Assembly: GCA_013297675.1 (NCBI GenBank)
Contig: JAAFHZ010000002.1
Location: 1-64,000, forward strand
DNA length: 64,000 nt
Reading direction: 5' to 3'
DNA from: Synechococcales cyanobacterium bin59.metabat.ball.084
GTDB taxonomy: Bacteria > Cyanobacteriota > Cyanobacteriia > Cyanobacteriales > Chamaesiphonaceae
Positions 51,319 through 60,772 of the stretch are shown one piece after another. A program made the translations under genes and the position numbers. Positions within the stretch are counted from its first letter, which is position 1. Every line of letters begins with the position of its first letter. Under the pieces are notes generated by a model, which was not told the origin of the DNA, did no database searches, and saw nothing but the letters and a program-made list of their open reading frames with translations.

Positions 51319-52527
51319 ATGAACGATATCAATAATCCAGTGACTCCGATTAGATTGAATGTGGGAAATGGCGGAGCTGGTGTCGAAACGCCTTTGATGC
51401 GATCGATCACCATGGGCACCGCTGCCGAAGTCCAGCAAGAACTTGCCGCTCAACCAAACCTATCTGCCCGCGATCGAGATGGTTGTACGCCTTGGTTGCT
51501 GAGTATCTATACCGGAGATATCGAAAAAGCTGAGATGCTGTGGGCAGCAGCGATCGATCCCACCGATCAGGGAAATGATGGCAAAACGGCTTTAATGCTG
51601 GCGATCGAAAGTGGCAATCTGGCGATGTTACAGTGGCTGCTGGCGAAAGGGTTTGATGTGGCGGAGGTCGATGACTCAGGAGAAACGGCCTTGATGTTTG
51701 CGATTCGGCGAGATGCGGTGGATTTTGTGGCGCTATTGTTGCAGGCTGGAGCCAAGCCAGATCAGAGCAGTATTTCCTGGGCAAAAAGTGTTGCGGTTGC
51801 GCGGATGTTGGCGGCTGCGGGAGCAGATTTTAATTGTGTCAGTCAACATGTGCGGCGGTTGTTGACTAATGCTTCTACAGATGTGAACCAAGTTTCATTG
51901 GAGCAGTATCGATCGGGCAAGCGTCAGCGTTTTGGTTTAACGAATCCCGAGTTGATGTCGGTGGATTTTTGGCGATCGATGGTTTGCAGCCGAAAGCCAG
52001 CCAGTGAAGCCAGAGCTGAGTTTAATGATTCAGAATATTTTGGTGATCCAATTTGGTCTTTTGATCGATCGGGCCAAAGCCTAACAGAGTTACTAGATGG
52101 TCGCATTATCGAAATTGGTGGTCAGCAAGATGGCAACTACGACCCAGATTTTTGTATTTACAATGACGTGGTAGTGCATGATGGCCAGGGCAATTTTCAG
52201 ATATTTGGCTATCCCCGAGCAGTCTTTCCACCCACCGATTTTCATACGGCTACTTTGGTTGGTGATTATATTTATATCATCGGCAGGCTGGGCTACTACC
52301 AAGGTCGCAACTATCAGCAAACTCCGGTTTATCGATTGGACTGTCACAATTATCAAATAGAGTCGGTGATCACTATTAATAGTCCCGGCTGGATCTATGG
52401 ACATCGGGCGGAGTATTTGGAATCAGGGGTGATTGTGATTTATGGGGGGTCGATCGAAGATGCTAAAGCAAGCAGAAATAATTTTCTACAATATCGCCTA
52501 AATCTGCAAGATCTGAGTTGGATATAG
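51319..52527 (+). CDS. Ankyrin-repeat protein with Kelch-like C-terminal half
   Basis: A 402-residue soluble protein without a signal peptide. Residues about 20-175 hold four to five ankyrin repeats (CTPWLLSIYTGDIEKAEMLWAA, KTALMLAIESGNLAMLQWLLAKGF, ETALMFAIRRDAVDFVALLLQAGA). The C-terminal half (about 255-402) has Kelch-type strands: DFHTATLVGDYIYIIGRLGY, GHRAEYLESGVIVIYGG and an initial DGRIIEIGGQQDGNYDP. Both parts are binding modules; no enzyme domain is visible. Ankyrin and Kelch together in one bacterial protein is unusual, and I cannot name a partner. The upstream psbQ terminator separates it from the photosystem gene. Confidence 0.85.
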   Translation: MNDINNPVTPIRLNVGNGGAGVETPLMRSITMGTAAEVQQELAAQPNLSARDRDGCTPWLLSIYTGDIEKAEMLWAAAIDPTDQGNDGKTALMLAIESGNLAMLQWLLAKGFDVAEVDDSGETALMFAIRRDAVDFVALLLQAGAKPDQSSISWAKSVAVARMLAAAGADFNCVSQHVRRLLTNASTDVNQVSLEQYRSGKRQRFGLTNPELMSVDFWRSMVCSRKPASEARAEFNDSEYFGDPIWSFDRSGQSLTELLDGRIIEIGGQQDGNYDPDFCIYNDVVVHDGQGNFQIFGYPRAVFPPTDFHTATLVGDYIYIIGRLGYYQGRNYQQTPVYRLDCHNYQIESVITINSPGWIYGHRAEYLESGVIVIYGGSIEDAKASRNNFLQYRLNLQDLSWI

Positions 52528-52546
52528 TCAATGTTCTCAGTGACCT

Positions 52547-54043
52547 TTAGATTGTTTTAGACTGCTCGATTCGTTTTGTAGGATAAATTACTTGCAACTC
52601 CAGTCTCAAAAAATCACTCACTTCTCTGCCTAACCACCAAAGTTCTTCTTGAGATAATCCTTCACCAATTTTATACTTAGTAGATCCACAAGAAATACAT
52701 AAATCCGGAGGTACTTTAGCTGCTTTTCTGCTCTCTAAAACGTCATTACCCGTATATTCTTCAACAACATATCCAGGGTTATAGGTGACAATCAAATTTG
52801 TTTCGGAATATTTGCTATTCAATATCTGTGGTGATTTCCTTTCTAAGCAATTAAATAATTTATTCCGAGGATATCTATAAGTATACTGAGAGATGTCATT
52901 ATTACCTATAACTAATTCATGATGTTGATTTATTCCTATGTCTTTAATGTCAGATAAAACTGCGCAAATCAAAACCAAAACAGATATGCCAACAACACAC
53001 AAACTCACAAAAAGGCTTATCATTACAATTATGTAAATAAATGAGCCTGGTGTTTGATGAAAAAATGCATAAAACAGTCCCAGAAATACAGCTCCGAAAA
53101 AGAGTAATGCTAAAAATGTCCCTCCAAGTTCAGAACTCAAATCTTTTGCAGGAAAAACTATTTTTAATTTATTTTGATCGCGGTATAAGTTCACCTTGCA
53201 GTTAGTGGGCTTAAGATGCAATAAATCTCCATAGCTACCATCTTCAGTTTTCAGTGACTTCTGTGAATTCATCGCTGAATTAAACCTTTTATCGAGATGA
53301 GGTTGAATCATTTTATCTAGCCATCTGCGGAATTGATTGCTAATTTCCGCCGTGAAACTAACTTGACCATTCATTTGAGGCAATTCAGCAGGATGGTTGC
53401 CTGTAACCAAATAGATCAAGGTCATACCCAAACTATATAAATCTGAGGCTGGCACTGTTTGGCCACCGAATTGCTCCAGAGGAATATATCCATAGCTACC
53501 CACGATTGTAATAGTGCCGCCTTCTTTGCTGGCTAAAGTTTGCACTGAACCAAAATCTACTAAATATATATCACCTACACTGTGAGCAGATCGATTATTA
53601 ATCAGAATATTGCTGGGTTTGATATCTCTATGAATAACTGGTGGCTGTTGCTCATGTAGATAAGTCAAAATTGATAGCAGTCGATCGGCTATTTCCATTA
53701 CTTCTGACTCTGAAAATTTTCGGCCATCTTTAATAACTGTTTCTAATGAAGGAGCATCGATATAAGTTTGTACTAAAGCAAATCCTTTGGTAGTAGGTTC
53801 TTCTACTTCAAAATATTCTAAGTATTTAGGAATAGCCGGATGATTAAGATTCCGTAGTGTAGTAGCTTCCCGCTCAAATAGCTTTAAATCATCCCACTGA
53901 AAATCAACATCGAAGCGCAGAATCTTGATAATTACTGGCTTTTGTGATTGCAAATCTTGGGCTAAAAATGTTCTTCGCCCAGCTTTTTTGCTCAGTTGTT
54001 CACGAATTTGATAGCGATTAGCTAAAATATCATCTGGTTTCAT
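52547..54043 (-). CDS. Ser/Thr protein kinase with degenerate glycine loop and two membrane spans
   Basis: A 498-residue eukaryotic-type kinase. The catalytic residues are present: Lys40 (VIIKIL), HRDIKPSN (138-145), DFG (163-165) and the APE-equivalent PLEQFGG. However, the glycine loop reads LSKKAGRRTF, lacking the usual GxGxxG, so ATP binding may be altered. Two membrane segments (about 305-330 and 335-372) follow, then a cytoplasmic C-terminal domain with a Cys pair (LCISCGST), resembling a zinc ribbon half-site. The family is common in cyanobacteria; the substrate is unknown. It converges with the ankyrin gene and is divergent from the Uma2 gene. Confidence 0.88.
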   Translation of the reverse strand: MKPDDILANRYQIREQLSKKAGRRTFLAQDLQSQKPVIIKILRFDVDFQWDDLKLFEREATTLRNLNHPAIPKYLEYFEVEEPTTKGFALVQTYIDAPSLETVIKDGRKFSESEVMEIADRLLSILTYLHEQQPPVIHRDIKPSNILINNRSAHSVGDIYLVDFGSVQTLASKEGGTITIVGSYGYIPLEQFGGQTVPASDLYSLGMTLIYLVTGNHPAELPQMNGQVSFTAEISNQFRRWLDKMIQPHLDKRFNSAMNSQKSLKTEDGSYGDLLHLKPTNCKVNLYRDQNKLKIVFPAKDLSSELGGTFLALLFFGAVFLGLFYAFFHQTPGSFIYIIVMISLFVSLCVVGISVLVLICAVLSDIKDIGINQHHELVIGNNDISQYTYRYPRNKLFNCLERKSPQILNSKYSETNLIVTYNPGYVVEEYTGNDVLESRKAAKVPPDLCISCGSTKYKIGEGLSQEELWWLGREVSDFLRLELQVIYPTKRIEQSKTI

Positions 54044-54153
54044 GTTTGTTCCGCCCAGCTCGTCACGCTTATTATAGCAATGGGTCGGAACATGAAAAAT
54101 GTGCGAACAACATTTTTCGTATCTATTAAGTTACAATTCAATCAGCAAAAATT

Positions 54154-54810
54154 ATGCCAACCATCATGGTTACAGCGATCGTCTCACCAGAAAAGCTCCA
54201 AGTGCCAGCAGGTGCTGTGATCATGATGCAGGCCACCTGGCAAGACTATCAACAATTAATGGAACAGCGAGGCGATGGATCTAATCCTCGTATCAAATAT
54301 CGTCAGGACTCAGTGCTACTCATGTCACCAATGGCTGCTCATGGTCGCGATGCCAACTTATTGGCCGATATAGCTAAAGCCCTTCTAGATTACCAAGGTC
54401 GTGAATATGACTCGTTCACACCCGTCACCATGGAACTACCCGAAGAAAGCGGCATCGAGCCAGATTATTGCTTTTACATCGATAACTGGACAGCCGTTTC
54501 TGGTAAACAGCGCATTGACTGGCAGCAAGATCCACCACCCGATTTAGTAATTGAGGTAGATGTCACCAGCTATACAGACATCACAGATTATTTGCCTTTC
54601 AAGGTGCCCGAAATTTGGCTGTGGAAAAAACAGCAGCTCAAAATCTATCAGTTACAGAGCGAAGAGTACATTTTGCAAGAGCGCAGCCGTTTTGCCCCTT
54701 CGATCAATCTAGCGGCAGTGATGGAAACTGCGGTGCAAGAGACTTATGATCGAAACTCCAGTTTCGCCATCCGCAATCTTCAAAGGCGTTTGATGACTGG
54801 AATGATATGA
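54154..54810 (+). CDS. Uma2 family (DUF820) putative nuclease
   Basis: A 218-residue Uma2/DUF820 protein of a third subgroup. The core reads MQATWQDYQQLMEQRG near the N-terminus, IKYRQDSVLLMSPMAAHGRD, GIEPDYCFYI (Asp), PDLVIEVDVTSYTDI (Glu), KVPEIWLWKKQQLKIYQL. The Lys-containing helix of the PD-(D/E)XK pattern is weaker than in the other copies. ATG 54154 or 54166 could be the start. It is convergent with the next Uma2 gene, and only five bases separate the two stop codons. The two belong to different subgroups, so they are not a simple tandem duplication. Confidence 0.83.
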   Translation: MPTIMVTAIVSPEKLQVPAGAVIMMQATWQDYQQLMEQRGDGSNPRIKYRQDSVLLMSPMAAHGRDANLLADIAKALLDYQGREYDSFTPVTMELPEESGIEPDYCFYIDNWTAVSGKQRIDWQQDPPPDLVIEVDVTSYTDITDYLPFKVPEIWLWKKQQLKIYQLQSEEYILQERSRFAPSINLAAVMETAVQETYDRNSSFAIRNLQRRLMTGMI

Positions 54811-54815
54811 ACCAT

Positions 54816-55616
54816 CTATTTATCAGCGGGTAATTCACCCAGTCGCTGCTGATACAATGCCACCTGCAATTCCAATTCCTTTACTCGTTCTGTCTCCTGA
54901 TCGGCTCGTGCCGCTTCCTCTCTGGCCTTTGCGGCTGCTAGCTCAGCTCTTTGATCTGCTTGAATGGTTAGTTCTTTTTGTTCTTCTAGAGCAATACTTT
55001 GTGCTTCTAACGCAACACTTTGTTCTTCTAGAGCAATATTTAATTCCTCCAATGGCAACAATCTTTCACCGTTATCCAATCGATAAAAAGCAATGATCTT
55101 ATTTTCCACCACCAATTGGAGTTGAAGAGATTCACTTTGATTATTGGCGATCGGAACATAAACTTGATCGCCCTGCAATCGATAGCCCCGCAGTTTTTCC
55201 GGAATCCATTCACCCCGAGGATCAAACTGCCAATACTCAGTAACACCAAGACCTTCATAGAGATTTTTCTTTTCCACATCGTCTTTAGTCTGAGTACCGG
55301 GTGAGGTCATTTCAAAGATCACAGAGGGTACTTGGCCTTCTTCCCAAATTTTATAGTTATCTCTTCCCCCAGGGGCAACATTAAAAATCACCATCACATC
55401 TGGAGCCACCCGTAGTCGCGGAAATCCTTGGGCATAATATAAAAACTGATCAGCCAAAACGGTTGCTTGCTGTCCTTTTAAGTGATGTAGCAGCATTGCT
55501 AGGGTGGTCATGATGACATATAGATGATCGTAAGATTCAGCCAAGGGTTCTCCATCGGAACTAGGGTAGATAATTTCGGGATGCGAAATCTGATTGATTA
55601 GTAATATGGCAGTCAT
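54816..55616 (-). CDS. Uma2 family (DUF820) putative nuclease with C-terminal coiled coil
   Basis: A 266-residue paralogue of the protein at 1137-1898. Shared blocks are GEPLAESYDHLYVIM, LKGQQATVLADQFLYYAQG, VAPDVMVIFNVAPGGRDNYKIWEEG, VIFEMTSPGTQTKDDVEKKNLYEGLGVTEYWQFDP (split as core Asp, Glu and Lys elements) and EKLRGYRL. The C-terminal 65 residues are a heptad-like EEQSVALEAQSIALEEQ repeat continuing as a Glu/Ala-rich coiled coil. Its coiled coil is longer than that of the other copy. Function unknown; the coiled coil suggests oligomers or partner binding. The gene for biotin carboxylase lies divergently, 187 bases away. Confidence 0.85.
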   Translation of the reverse strand: MTAILLINQISHPEIIYPSSDGEPLAESYDHLYVIMTTLAMLLHHLKGQQATVLADQFLYYAQGFPRLRVAPDVMVIFNVAPGGRDNYKIWEEGQVPSVIFEMTSPGTQTKDDVEKKNLYEGLGVTEYWQFDPRGEWIPEKLRGYRLQGDQVYVPIANNQSESLQLQLVVENKIIAFYRLDNGERLLPLEELNIALEEQSVALEAQSIALEEQKELTIQADQRAELAAAKAREEAARADQETERVKELELQVALYQQRLGELPADK

Positions 55617-55803
55617 AAAAAAGTTCTCTGCTATTAAGAATCGATCTTAGCAAATTTGCGCAGATCGACTAAACAAGTCACAATACACAGTCCAACCTAG
55701 GCTTTCACCCTTTTCGGGTAAGATTGACCATGGGCGCGATCGCTTTGCTTACACCTTTGGTGAGCACAACATCAGCGCCGACCAACCAGAGGCGCGAAGC
55801 ATA

Positions 55804-57183
55804 ATGTCCTTTTCTAAACTTTTAATAGCCAACCGGGGCGAAATTGCCCTCCGCATCGTGCGAGCCTGTAGCGAAATGGGCATCGCCTCAGTCGCCGTGC
55901 ATTCCACCGTCGATCGTCAGGCTCTCCACGTTCAACTGGCCGACGAAGCTGTTTGCATTGGCGAACCAATGAGCAGCAAAAGCTACCTAAACATCCCCAA
56001 CATTATTTCCGCCGCCATCACCCGCAACGCCGGTGCCATCCATCCCGGCTATGGATTTTTAGCCGAAAACGCCCGCTTCGCGGAAATCTGTGCCGACCAC
56101 CAACTTACCTTTGTTGGCCCCTCACCTTTGGCCATTCGATCGATGGGAGACAAATCCACCGCCAAAGACACCATGAAAAAAGTCGGTGTCCCCACCATTC
56201 CTGGCAGCGAAGGACTGTTGGCTGATGCCGATGAAGCTTTGGAGTTAGCTGATCAAATTGGTTATCCGGTAATGATCAAAGCTACCGCTGGCGGTGGTGG
56301 TCGGGGAATGCGGCTAGTCAGAGAACGCAATGATCTAATTAAGCTGTTCCATGCCGCCCAAGGCGAAGCCGAAGCGGCCTTTGGAAACGGTGGCTTATAT
56401 ATGGAGAAATTCGTGGAGCGGCCTCGCCATGTAGAAATCCAGATTTTGGCTGACAATTTCGGTAACGTGGTGCATTTGGGTGAAAGAGACTGCTCCATTC
56501 AACGTCGTCACCAAAAACTCTTAGAAGAATCTCCTAGTCCAGCAGTGACTCCCGAAATCCGCGCCAAAATGGGAGTGGCCGCGATCGCCGCTGCCAAATC
56601 TATTAACTATACCGGCGCAGGCACTGTGGAATTTTTATTCGATGCCCAGGGTAACTTTTACTTCATGGAAATGAATACCCGCATTCAGGTAGAACATCCC
56701 GTCACCGAGATGGTTACAGGCGTAGATTTAATTGCGGAGCAAATTCGGATTGCCCAAGGTTATCCTTTGTCTTTCACTCAGGATCAGGTGATGCTAAAAG
56801 GACATGCGATCGAATGTCGAATTAACGCCGAAGACCCGGCTCACAATTTCCGCCCCCATCCCGGCAAAATCAGCGGCTACTTAGCACCCGGTGGTCCGGG
56901 GGTAAGAATGGATTCGCATATTTATACTGACTACGAAATTCCGCCCTATTATGATTCTTTAATTGGCAAATTAATTGTGTGGGGAATCGATCGACCAACA
57001 GCGATCGCCCGGATGAAGCGGGCTTTACGGGAATGTGCGATTACCGGAGTGCCCACCACGATTGATTTTCATCAGCGGGTCTTAGAAAATCCTAATTTCT
57101 TAGCCGGTGAAGTCTATACCAATTTCATTGAAGAAATGATGGGCAAGGAAGCAGGGTTGGTTGGTAAAAGTGTCACATCTTAA
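55804..57183 (+). CDS. accC: Acetyl-CoA carboxylase biotin carboxylase subunit AccC
   Basis: A 459-residue biotin carboxylase that uses ATP and bicarbonate to carboxylate the biotin on AccB, the first half-reaction of fatty acid synthesis. Landmarks are [14 protein letters not shown] at the N-terminus, [16 protein letters not shown], the Gly-rich ATP-grasp loop GGGGRGMR (about residue 164), [34 protein letters not shown] and [12 protein letters not shown]. The usual length is about 447; the tail ([14 protein letters not shown]) adds a few residues. accB is not adjacent, as is common in cyanobacteria. An HIP1-like site precedes it. Confidence 0.97.
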   Translation: MSFSKLLIANRGEIALRIVRACSEMGIASVAVHSTVDRQALHVQLADEAVCIGEPMSSKSYLNIPNIISAAITRNAGAIHPGYGFLAENARFAEICADHQLTFVGPSPLAIRSMGDKSTAKDTMKKVGVPTIPGSEGLLADADEALELADQIGYPVMIKATAGGGGRGMRLVRERNDLIKLFHAAQGEAEAAFGNGGLYMEKFVERPRHVEIQILADNFGNVVHLGERDCSIQRRHQKLLEESPSPAVTPEIRAKMGVAAIAAAKSINYTGAGTVEFLFDAQGNFYFMEMNTRIQVEHPVTEMVTGVDLIAEQIRIAQGYPLSFTQDQVMLKGHAIECRINAEDPAHNFRPHPGKISGYLAPGGPGVRMDSHIYTDYEIPPYYDSLIGKLIVWGIDRPTAIARMKRALRECAITGVPTTIDFHQRVLENPNFLAGEVYTNFIEEMMGKEAGLVGKSVTS

Positions 57184-57240
57184 ACCTGTAAGTGAATCCA
57201 ATAACTTGAAACATCCTAGAAATCGGGTAAAATTTAAGGT

Positions 57241-57534
57241 ATGAAATTTGAGTGGGATCAGCAAAAAAACCAGGCCAACATTGCCAATCATGAACTTGAT
57301 TTTGCTGATGCTTTTAGAATCTTTTCACTACCGCTTCGGGTTTCTTTAGATGAGCGACAAAATTATGGAGAGGATCGATGGATTGGACTTGGCATGTTGG
57401 ATGGACGTGTGATAGTGATAGTCTTTGCAGAACAAGATGAGCTGACAATTCGTATAATTTCACTTCGGAAAGCTTTACCTTATGAACGAAAAATCTATGA
57501 ACAGTATCTCCAAGACGAATTGGGAGAAAGTTGA
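57241..57534 (+). CDS. brnT: BrnT family toxin
   Basis: A 97-residue BrnT toxin, a RelE-fold ribonuclease. The opening KFEWDQQKNQANIANHELDFADAFRIF follows the BrnT pattern FEWD..K...N..KH...F.DA, and the end TIRIISLRKALPYERKIYEQY matches RIIS.RKA...E...Y. The Arg, His and Glu positions used for catalysis in Brucella BrnT appear present. An AAGGT lies just before the ATG and a TAAAAT box 15 bases upstream. It overlaps the antitoxin gene by 53 bases, which is long for this pair, though shorter starts of the antitoxin are possible. Confidence 0.9.
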   Translation: MKFEWDQQKNQANIANHELDFADAFRIFSLPLRVSLDERQNYGEDRWIGLGMLDGRVIVIVFAEQDELTIRIISLRKALPYERKIYEQYLQDELGES

Positions 57535-57745
57535 TTCTCTCTCGGAAGAGGACATCAACACTTCAGATATTCCACCTTTAACTGAAGAGTTTTTTAGCAA
57601 TTCTCGCTGGTGGAAATCGCAGGTTCCTTTGAAAGTGGTAGTTCAAGTTGATTCTGATACGCTAGCTTGGTTTCAGGCTCAGGGTGAAGATTCTGAACGC
57701 AAAATGGCTGCGGCGTTACGAATTTATGCCGCAGCTCACCAGTAA
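57482..57745 (+). CDS. brnA: BrnA family antitoxin
   Basis: An 87-residue BrnA antitoxin. The N-terminal 40 residues (LSEEDINTSDIPPLTEEFF) bind the toxin in this family, and the C-terminal part (RWWKSQVPLKVVVQVDSDTLAWFQAQGEDSERKMAAALRIYAAAH) is the ribbon-helix-helix DNA-binding domain, in the order strand, helix, helix. A start at Met6 (57497) would cut the overlap with brnT. It should bind BrnT and, as a complex, repress the brnTA promoter. The ribbon-helix-helix loop lacks the usual Gly-Gly-Tyr context but is otherwise normal. Confidence 0.88.
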   Translation: MNEKSMNSISKTNWEKVDSLSEEDINTSDIPPLTEEFFSNSRWWKSQVPLKVVVQVDSDTLAWFQAQGEDSERKMAAALRIYAAAHQ

Positions 57746-57838
57746 AGTCTAGCTCTGGCTATAAAAAGATTTCGGATGGTCTTAAAACAAAACAAATTAG
57801 TTGTATTTTGTTTGGAAAAAACTTCTACAAGAAAAGCA

Positions 57839-58630
57839 ATGCAAAATATTTGGGTGATCTATCGGCGCGAAATTAATAGTTATGCTCGATCGCCTTTTGC
57901 TTATGCGATCGCGGGCATCTTCTGGCTAGTATACGGCCTGCTATTTTTTAGTACCCTTTATGAAAATATTGATCAATCACGGCTGATTGATGTACGAAAA
58001 ATTCAAGGTGAACAGTTGCCCAGCTTTGATATGGCCTATGTATTTTTGCAGAGCTTTGTAGGCAGCATTTTAGGTTCCACCAGCCTCTTAATTTTACCCA
58101 TGCTTTCCATGGGGCTATACGCCGAAGAACGGAAACAGGGCACCTGGGAATTGTTAGTGACAGCCCCGATCGCCAATTGGCAAGTAGCAGTAGCTAAACT
58201 CAGCGGAGCCTTAACTATCTTTGCAATCATGGTCTTGCCATTTTTGGGACTAGAAGCCTACGCGGTCTATGGAGTTGTGCCACCGATTCCACCAGGGATA
58301 TTGTTAATGGGGCATTTTGGTCTACTGTTACAAGCCGCCGCCATTCTATCTTTGGGCATGTTTATTTCCGCTTGCAGCAATAATTCGATCGTCGCTGCCA
58401 TTCTCACCTTCTTTTTGGTTACAGCCTGGAACAACATTGATATTTTGGCCGATCGAATTCCTGGTATTCCTAGCCAGTTTTTGGCTAACTTTTCGGTAGT
58501 TAACCACTACCATCGCCTCAGCAGTGGGGTTTTAGATTCTGGCAGTATCGCCATTTTGATTAGCTATACTTTATTAGGAATTTACTTGACGGCTCAATCG
58601 ATCGAATTCAGTCGCGGTCATCGGTCATAA
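57839..58630 (+). CDS. ABC-2 type transporter permease (GldF-like)
   Basis: A 263-residue permease with six membrane segments, started at ATG 57839 (MQNIWVIYRREINSYARSPFAYAIAGIFW). The upstream frame to 57776 looks like leader. Typical family parts are ILPMLSMGLYAEERKQGTWELLVTAPI, VAVAKLSGAL and LSLGMFISACSNNSIVAAIL. With the GldG-like protein encoded 15 bases downstream, it should form an ABC-2 exporter. The ATPase (GldA-like) is not in this window's neighbourhood. In Bacteroidetes the GldAFG complex is needed for gliding; in cyanobacteria the role of the homologues is unclear, often linked to envelope or polysaccharide processes. Confidence 0.9.
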   Translation: MQNIWVIYRREINSYARSPFAYAIAGIFWLVYGLLFFSTLYENIDQSRLIDVRKIQGEQLPSFDMAYVFLQSFVGSILGSTSLLILPMLSMGLYAEERKQGTWELLVTAPIANWQVAVAKLSGALTIFAIMVLPFLGLEAYAVYGVVPPIPPGILLMGHFGLLLQAAAILSLGMFISACSNNSIVAAILTFFLVTAWNNIDILADRIPGIPSQFLANFSVVNHYHRLSSGVLDSGSIAILISYTLLGIYLTAQSIEFSRGHRS

Positions 58631-58645
58631 AGCCTGACCCTAATT

Positions 58646-60103
58646 ATGCAGCCAACTCTCAACTTTATCTTGAAATACCTCTACGTTCCCGGTGCCTTTT
58701 TGCTCTCCATGGGAGTAATGATCGGCTTGGTGAGTGAACAGTGGTGGCCGGTGCCGATGGTGACGATCGGGCTGGGGATTTTGGCGATCGGCAGTTGGAT
58801 CGGGCTGCTGATTCATCAACAAGGCTGGTGGCAGTCGATCGATCGGCGAATGCTGTTGCAGACCATGGGGGTCTGTGGCGCTTTGTTAATTTTGAATACC
58901 CTGATTGCCAGCTACTCTTGGCGCTGGGATTTGACCGAAAATCAGCTCTTTACCCTTTCGAGCCAGACTCAGCAAATCGTTAAATCTTTAACAGAACCCA
59001 TCAAAGTATGGGTGTTTACTGAGCAAAAAAATCTGGCCAATCAAGAAGTTTTGGATGCCTATCGGCGGCTGAACCCTAAGTTTAGCTTCGAGTTTGCCAA
59101 CTATGAATCAGCAACTGCCCAAAAACTTCAAGTTCAAGCCCCGGGGGAAGTGCATTTAACTAGTGGTGATAATAAGCAAGTTTTACCCTCATTGAATCCC
59201 GGCGGCAGCATTAGTGAAGTACAGCTTACTGCTGGCATTGAGCGACTGTTAGCTGGACGCAGACCCCTGTACTGGTTACAAGGACATGGAGAACCTGATT
59301 CGCAAACCTTTACCCAGACGGCGAAGCTATTGAGTGAGCGGAACTATTTAATTAAGCCGCTAGTGCTAGCTCAGGCTATTCCCAAAGATGCAGCGGTGCT
59401 GGCGATCGTTGGTAGCCAACAACCTTTATTAGCCGCCGAAGTCAGTGAACTGGAGCGATACCTTACCAGCGGTGGCCGCATTTTATTACTAGTAGATGCC
59501 AAAGTACAGATTGGCTTGGATGAATTGCTCAAAAAATGGGGCATTACTTTACAAAATCGCATTGTTCATAGTCAGATCAAAAGCGCCCAGGCCGAGGTAG
59601 GAGTGGTCATTAACTACGGAGAACACCCCATTACTCAGAGCTTCGGTCAAAATATTTCTCTCTATCCGGCAGCACGCCCTTTAACCTGGAAAAAAGCTCC
59701 AGATCTAGAAGGACAGAGTATTTTAAACACCAACGGCGATAGTTGGTCAGCACCTCCGGGCAATCAACGCCCCAAATTTGATCCACAGCTCGATCAGCGC
59801 GGGCCATTAACTTTAGGAGTAGCCGTCAGCTCAACCAAATCCCCAGGAAAACTGGTGGTTATCGGCAGTGCCAAATTTGTCCAGGATGGCCTGATTAGTC
59901 AATATATCAATAGCGATGTGTTACTAAACAGCTTGGGCTGGTTGGATGATCGATCGACTTTAGCGATCCGCCCCAAAGAAATTACTAACCGACGCATTAA
60001 CCCCTCTTTTTGGCAGACCCAGCTTTTGTTTTGGCTCCCGATCGGCGTTTTACCCTTACTTAGCTTTGTTGGGGCTGGGCGGCTGTGGTGGCGACAGCGT
60101 TAG
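58646..60103 (+). CDS. GldG-family ABC transporter auxiliary protein
   Basis: A 485-residue membrane protein. It has three N-terminal hydrophobic segments (about residues 11-27, 33-53 and 69-88) and one C-terminal span (about 456-478) around a large periplasmic domain. The landmarks are DLTENQLFTLSSQTQQIVKSL (about 94-114) and IERLLAGRRPLYWLQGHGEPD, both typical of GldG. It is the auxiliary subunit of an ABC-2 export system, together with the permease just upstream. The last 48 bases overlap the 3' end of a convergent gene. Confidence 0.9.
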   Translation: MQPTLNFILKYLYVPGAFLLSMGVMIGLVSEQWWPVPMVTIGLGILAIGSWIGLLIHQQGWWQSIDRRMLLQTMGVCGALLILNTLIASYSWRWDLTENQLFTLSSQTQQIVKSLTEPIKVWVFTEQKNLANQEVLDAYRRLNPKFSFEFANYESATAQKLQVQAPGEVHLTSGDNKQVLPSLNPGGSISEVQLTAGIERLLAGRRPLYWLQGHGEPDSQTFTQTAKLLSERNYLIKPLVLAQAIPKDAAVLAIVGSQQPLLAAEVSELERYLTSGGRILLLVDAKVQIGLDELLKKWGITLQNRIVHSQIKSAQAEVGVVINYGEHPITQSFGQNISLYPAARPLTWKKAPDLEGQSILNTNGDSWSAPPGNQRPKFDPQLDQRGPLTLGVAVSSTKSPGKLVVIGSAKFVQDGLISQYINSDVLLNSLGWLDDRSTLAIRPKEITNRRINPSFWQTQLLFWLPIGVLPLLSFVGAGRLWWRQR

Positions 60104-60505
60104 CTTTGCCAGACGTTGGCGCAGGTCGTTAGTTCTGGTTGCTACTGCTCCAGCCGCTCGGGGTAAAGGCACTTGAGTATTTGGCCAAGTAGGCAGATCC
60201 TGACAGGTACAGGATTGATTTTGAGGCAAACCGACAGCCGGTAAAGGAATCGGCATCGTGCAGCGAGCGCAGTCCACCACATCCCAGCGATCGGTCAAGA
60301 GTTCGGCAATGGTTTGGTCGGTGCCTTCTAAGTAAGCTTGAGGTTGATCAACGGTTCTTTGCCAGCAATCTTCAAACTCGATCGTGTAAGTGTTACCCTG
60401 CAACACTTTTTGGGTAAAAATACTCTCTCGATCGGGCACTCTTACCTTTTTACCCAATTGAAACCAATGTGCGAGATATTGCCGAACTTCCTGAGTTGAA
60501 GCCAT
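60056..60505 (-). CDS. Conserved hypothetical protein with a Cys-rich centre
   Basis: A 149-residue soluble protein. Residues about 1-75 form a compact domain (EVRQYLAHWFQLGKKVRV, YTIEFEDCWQRTVD, AELLTDRWDVVDCARC). Four cysteines in CARC and SCTC (about 78-103) could coordinate a metal such as zinc, and the last 40 residues are Pro- and Arg-rich. I recognise no named family, although the pattern seems conserved in cyanobacteria. It converges on gldG with a 48-base overlap of coding ends. Metal binding is inference from Cys spacing. Confidence 0.72.
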   Translation of the reverse strand: MASTQEVRQYLAHWFQLGKKVRVPDRESIFTQKVLQGNTYTIEFEDCWQRTVDQPQAYLEGTDQTIAELLTDRWDVVDCARCTMPIPLPAVGLPQNQSCTCQDLPTWPNTQVPLPRAAGAVATRTNDLRQRLAKLTLSPPQPPSPNKAK

Positions 60506-60772
60506 AGGTAGTTACCTGCGAATCAGCGCAGTATCGTTTGCCTCTCCCATTATCGCAACAATTTTTCACTGGAGGATAAACCGCCAGCTTTGTTTAACAA
60601 AGTTTACCAATTTGACACTAAGGTTTACGTATGTTTACGGAGTTAATCACTGCTGATAGATCATTAACCCCGCGTTTATCCGTAAAACTAAGGTTCCGTT
60701 TAATAAAAAGGAAATGCCACGATGTAATTGATAGGATTTTTTTCCTGTTGCATCCATTCACCTGCCTTTTTT

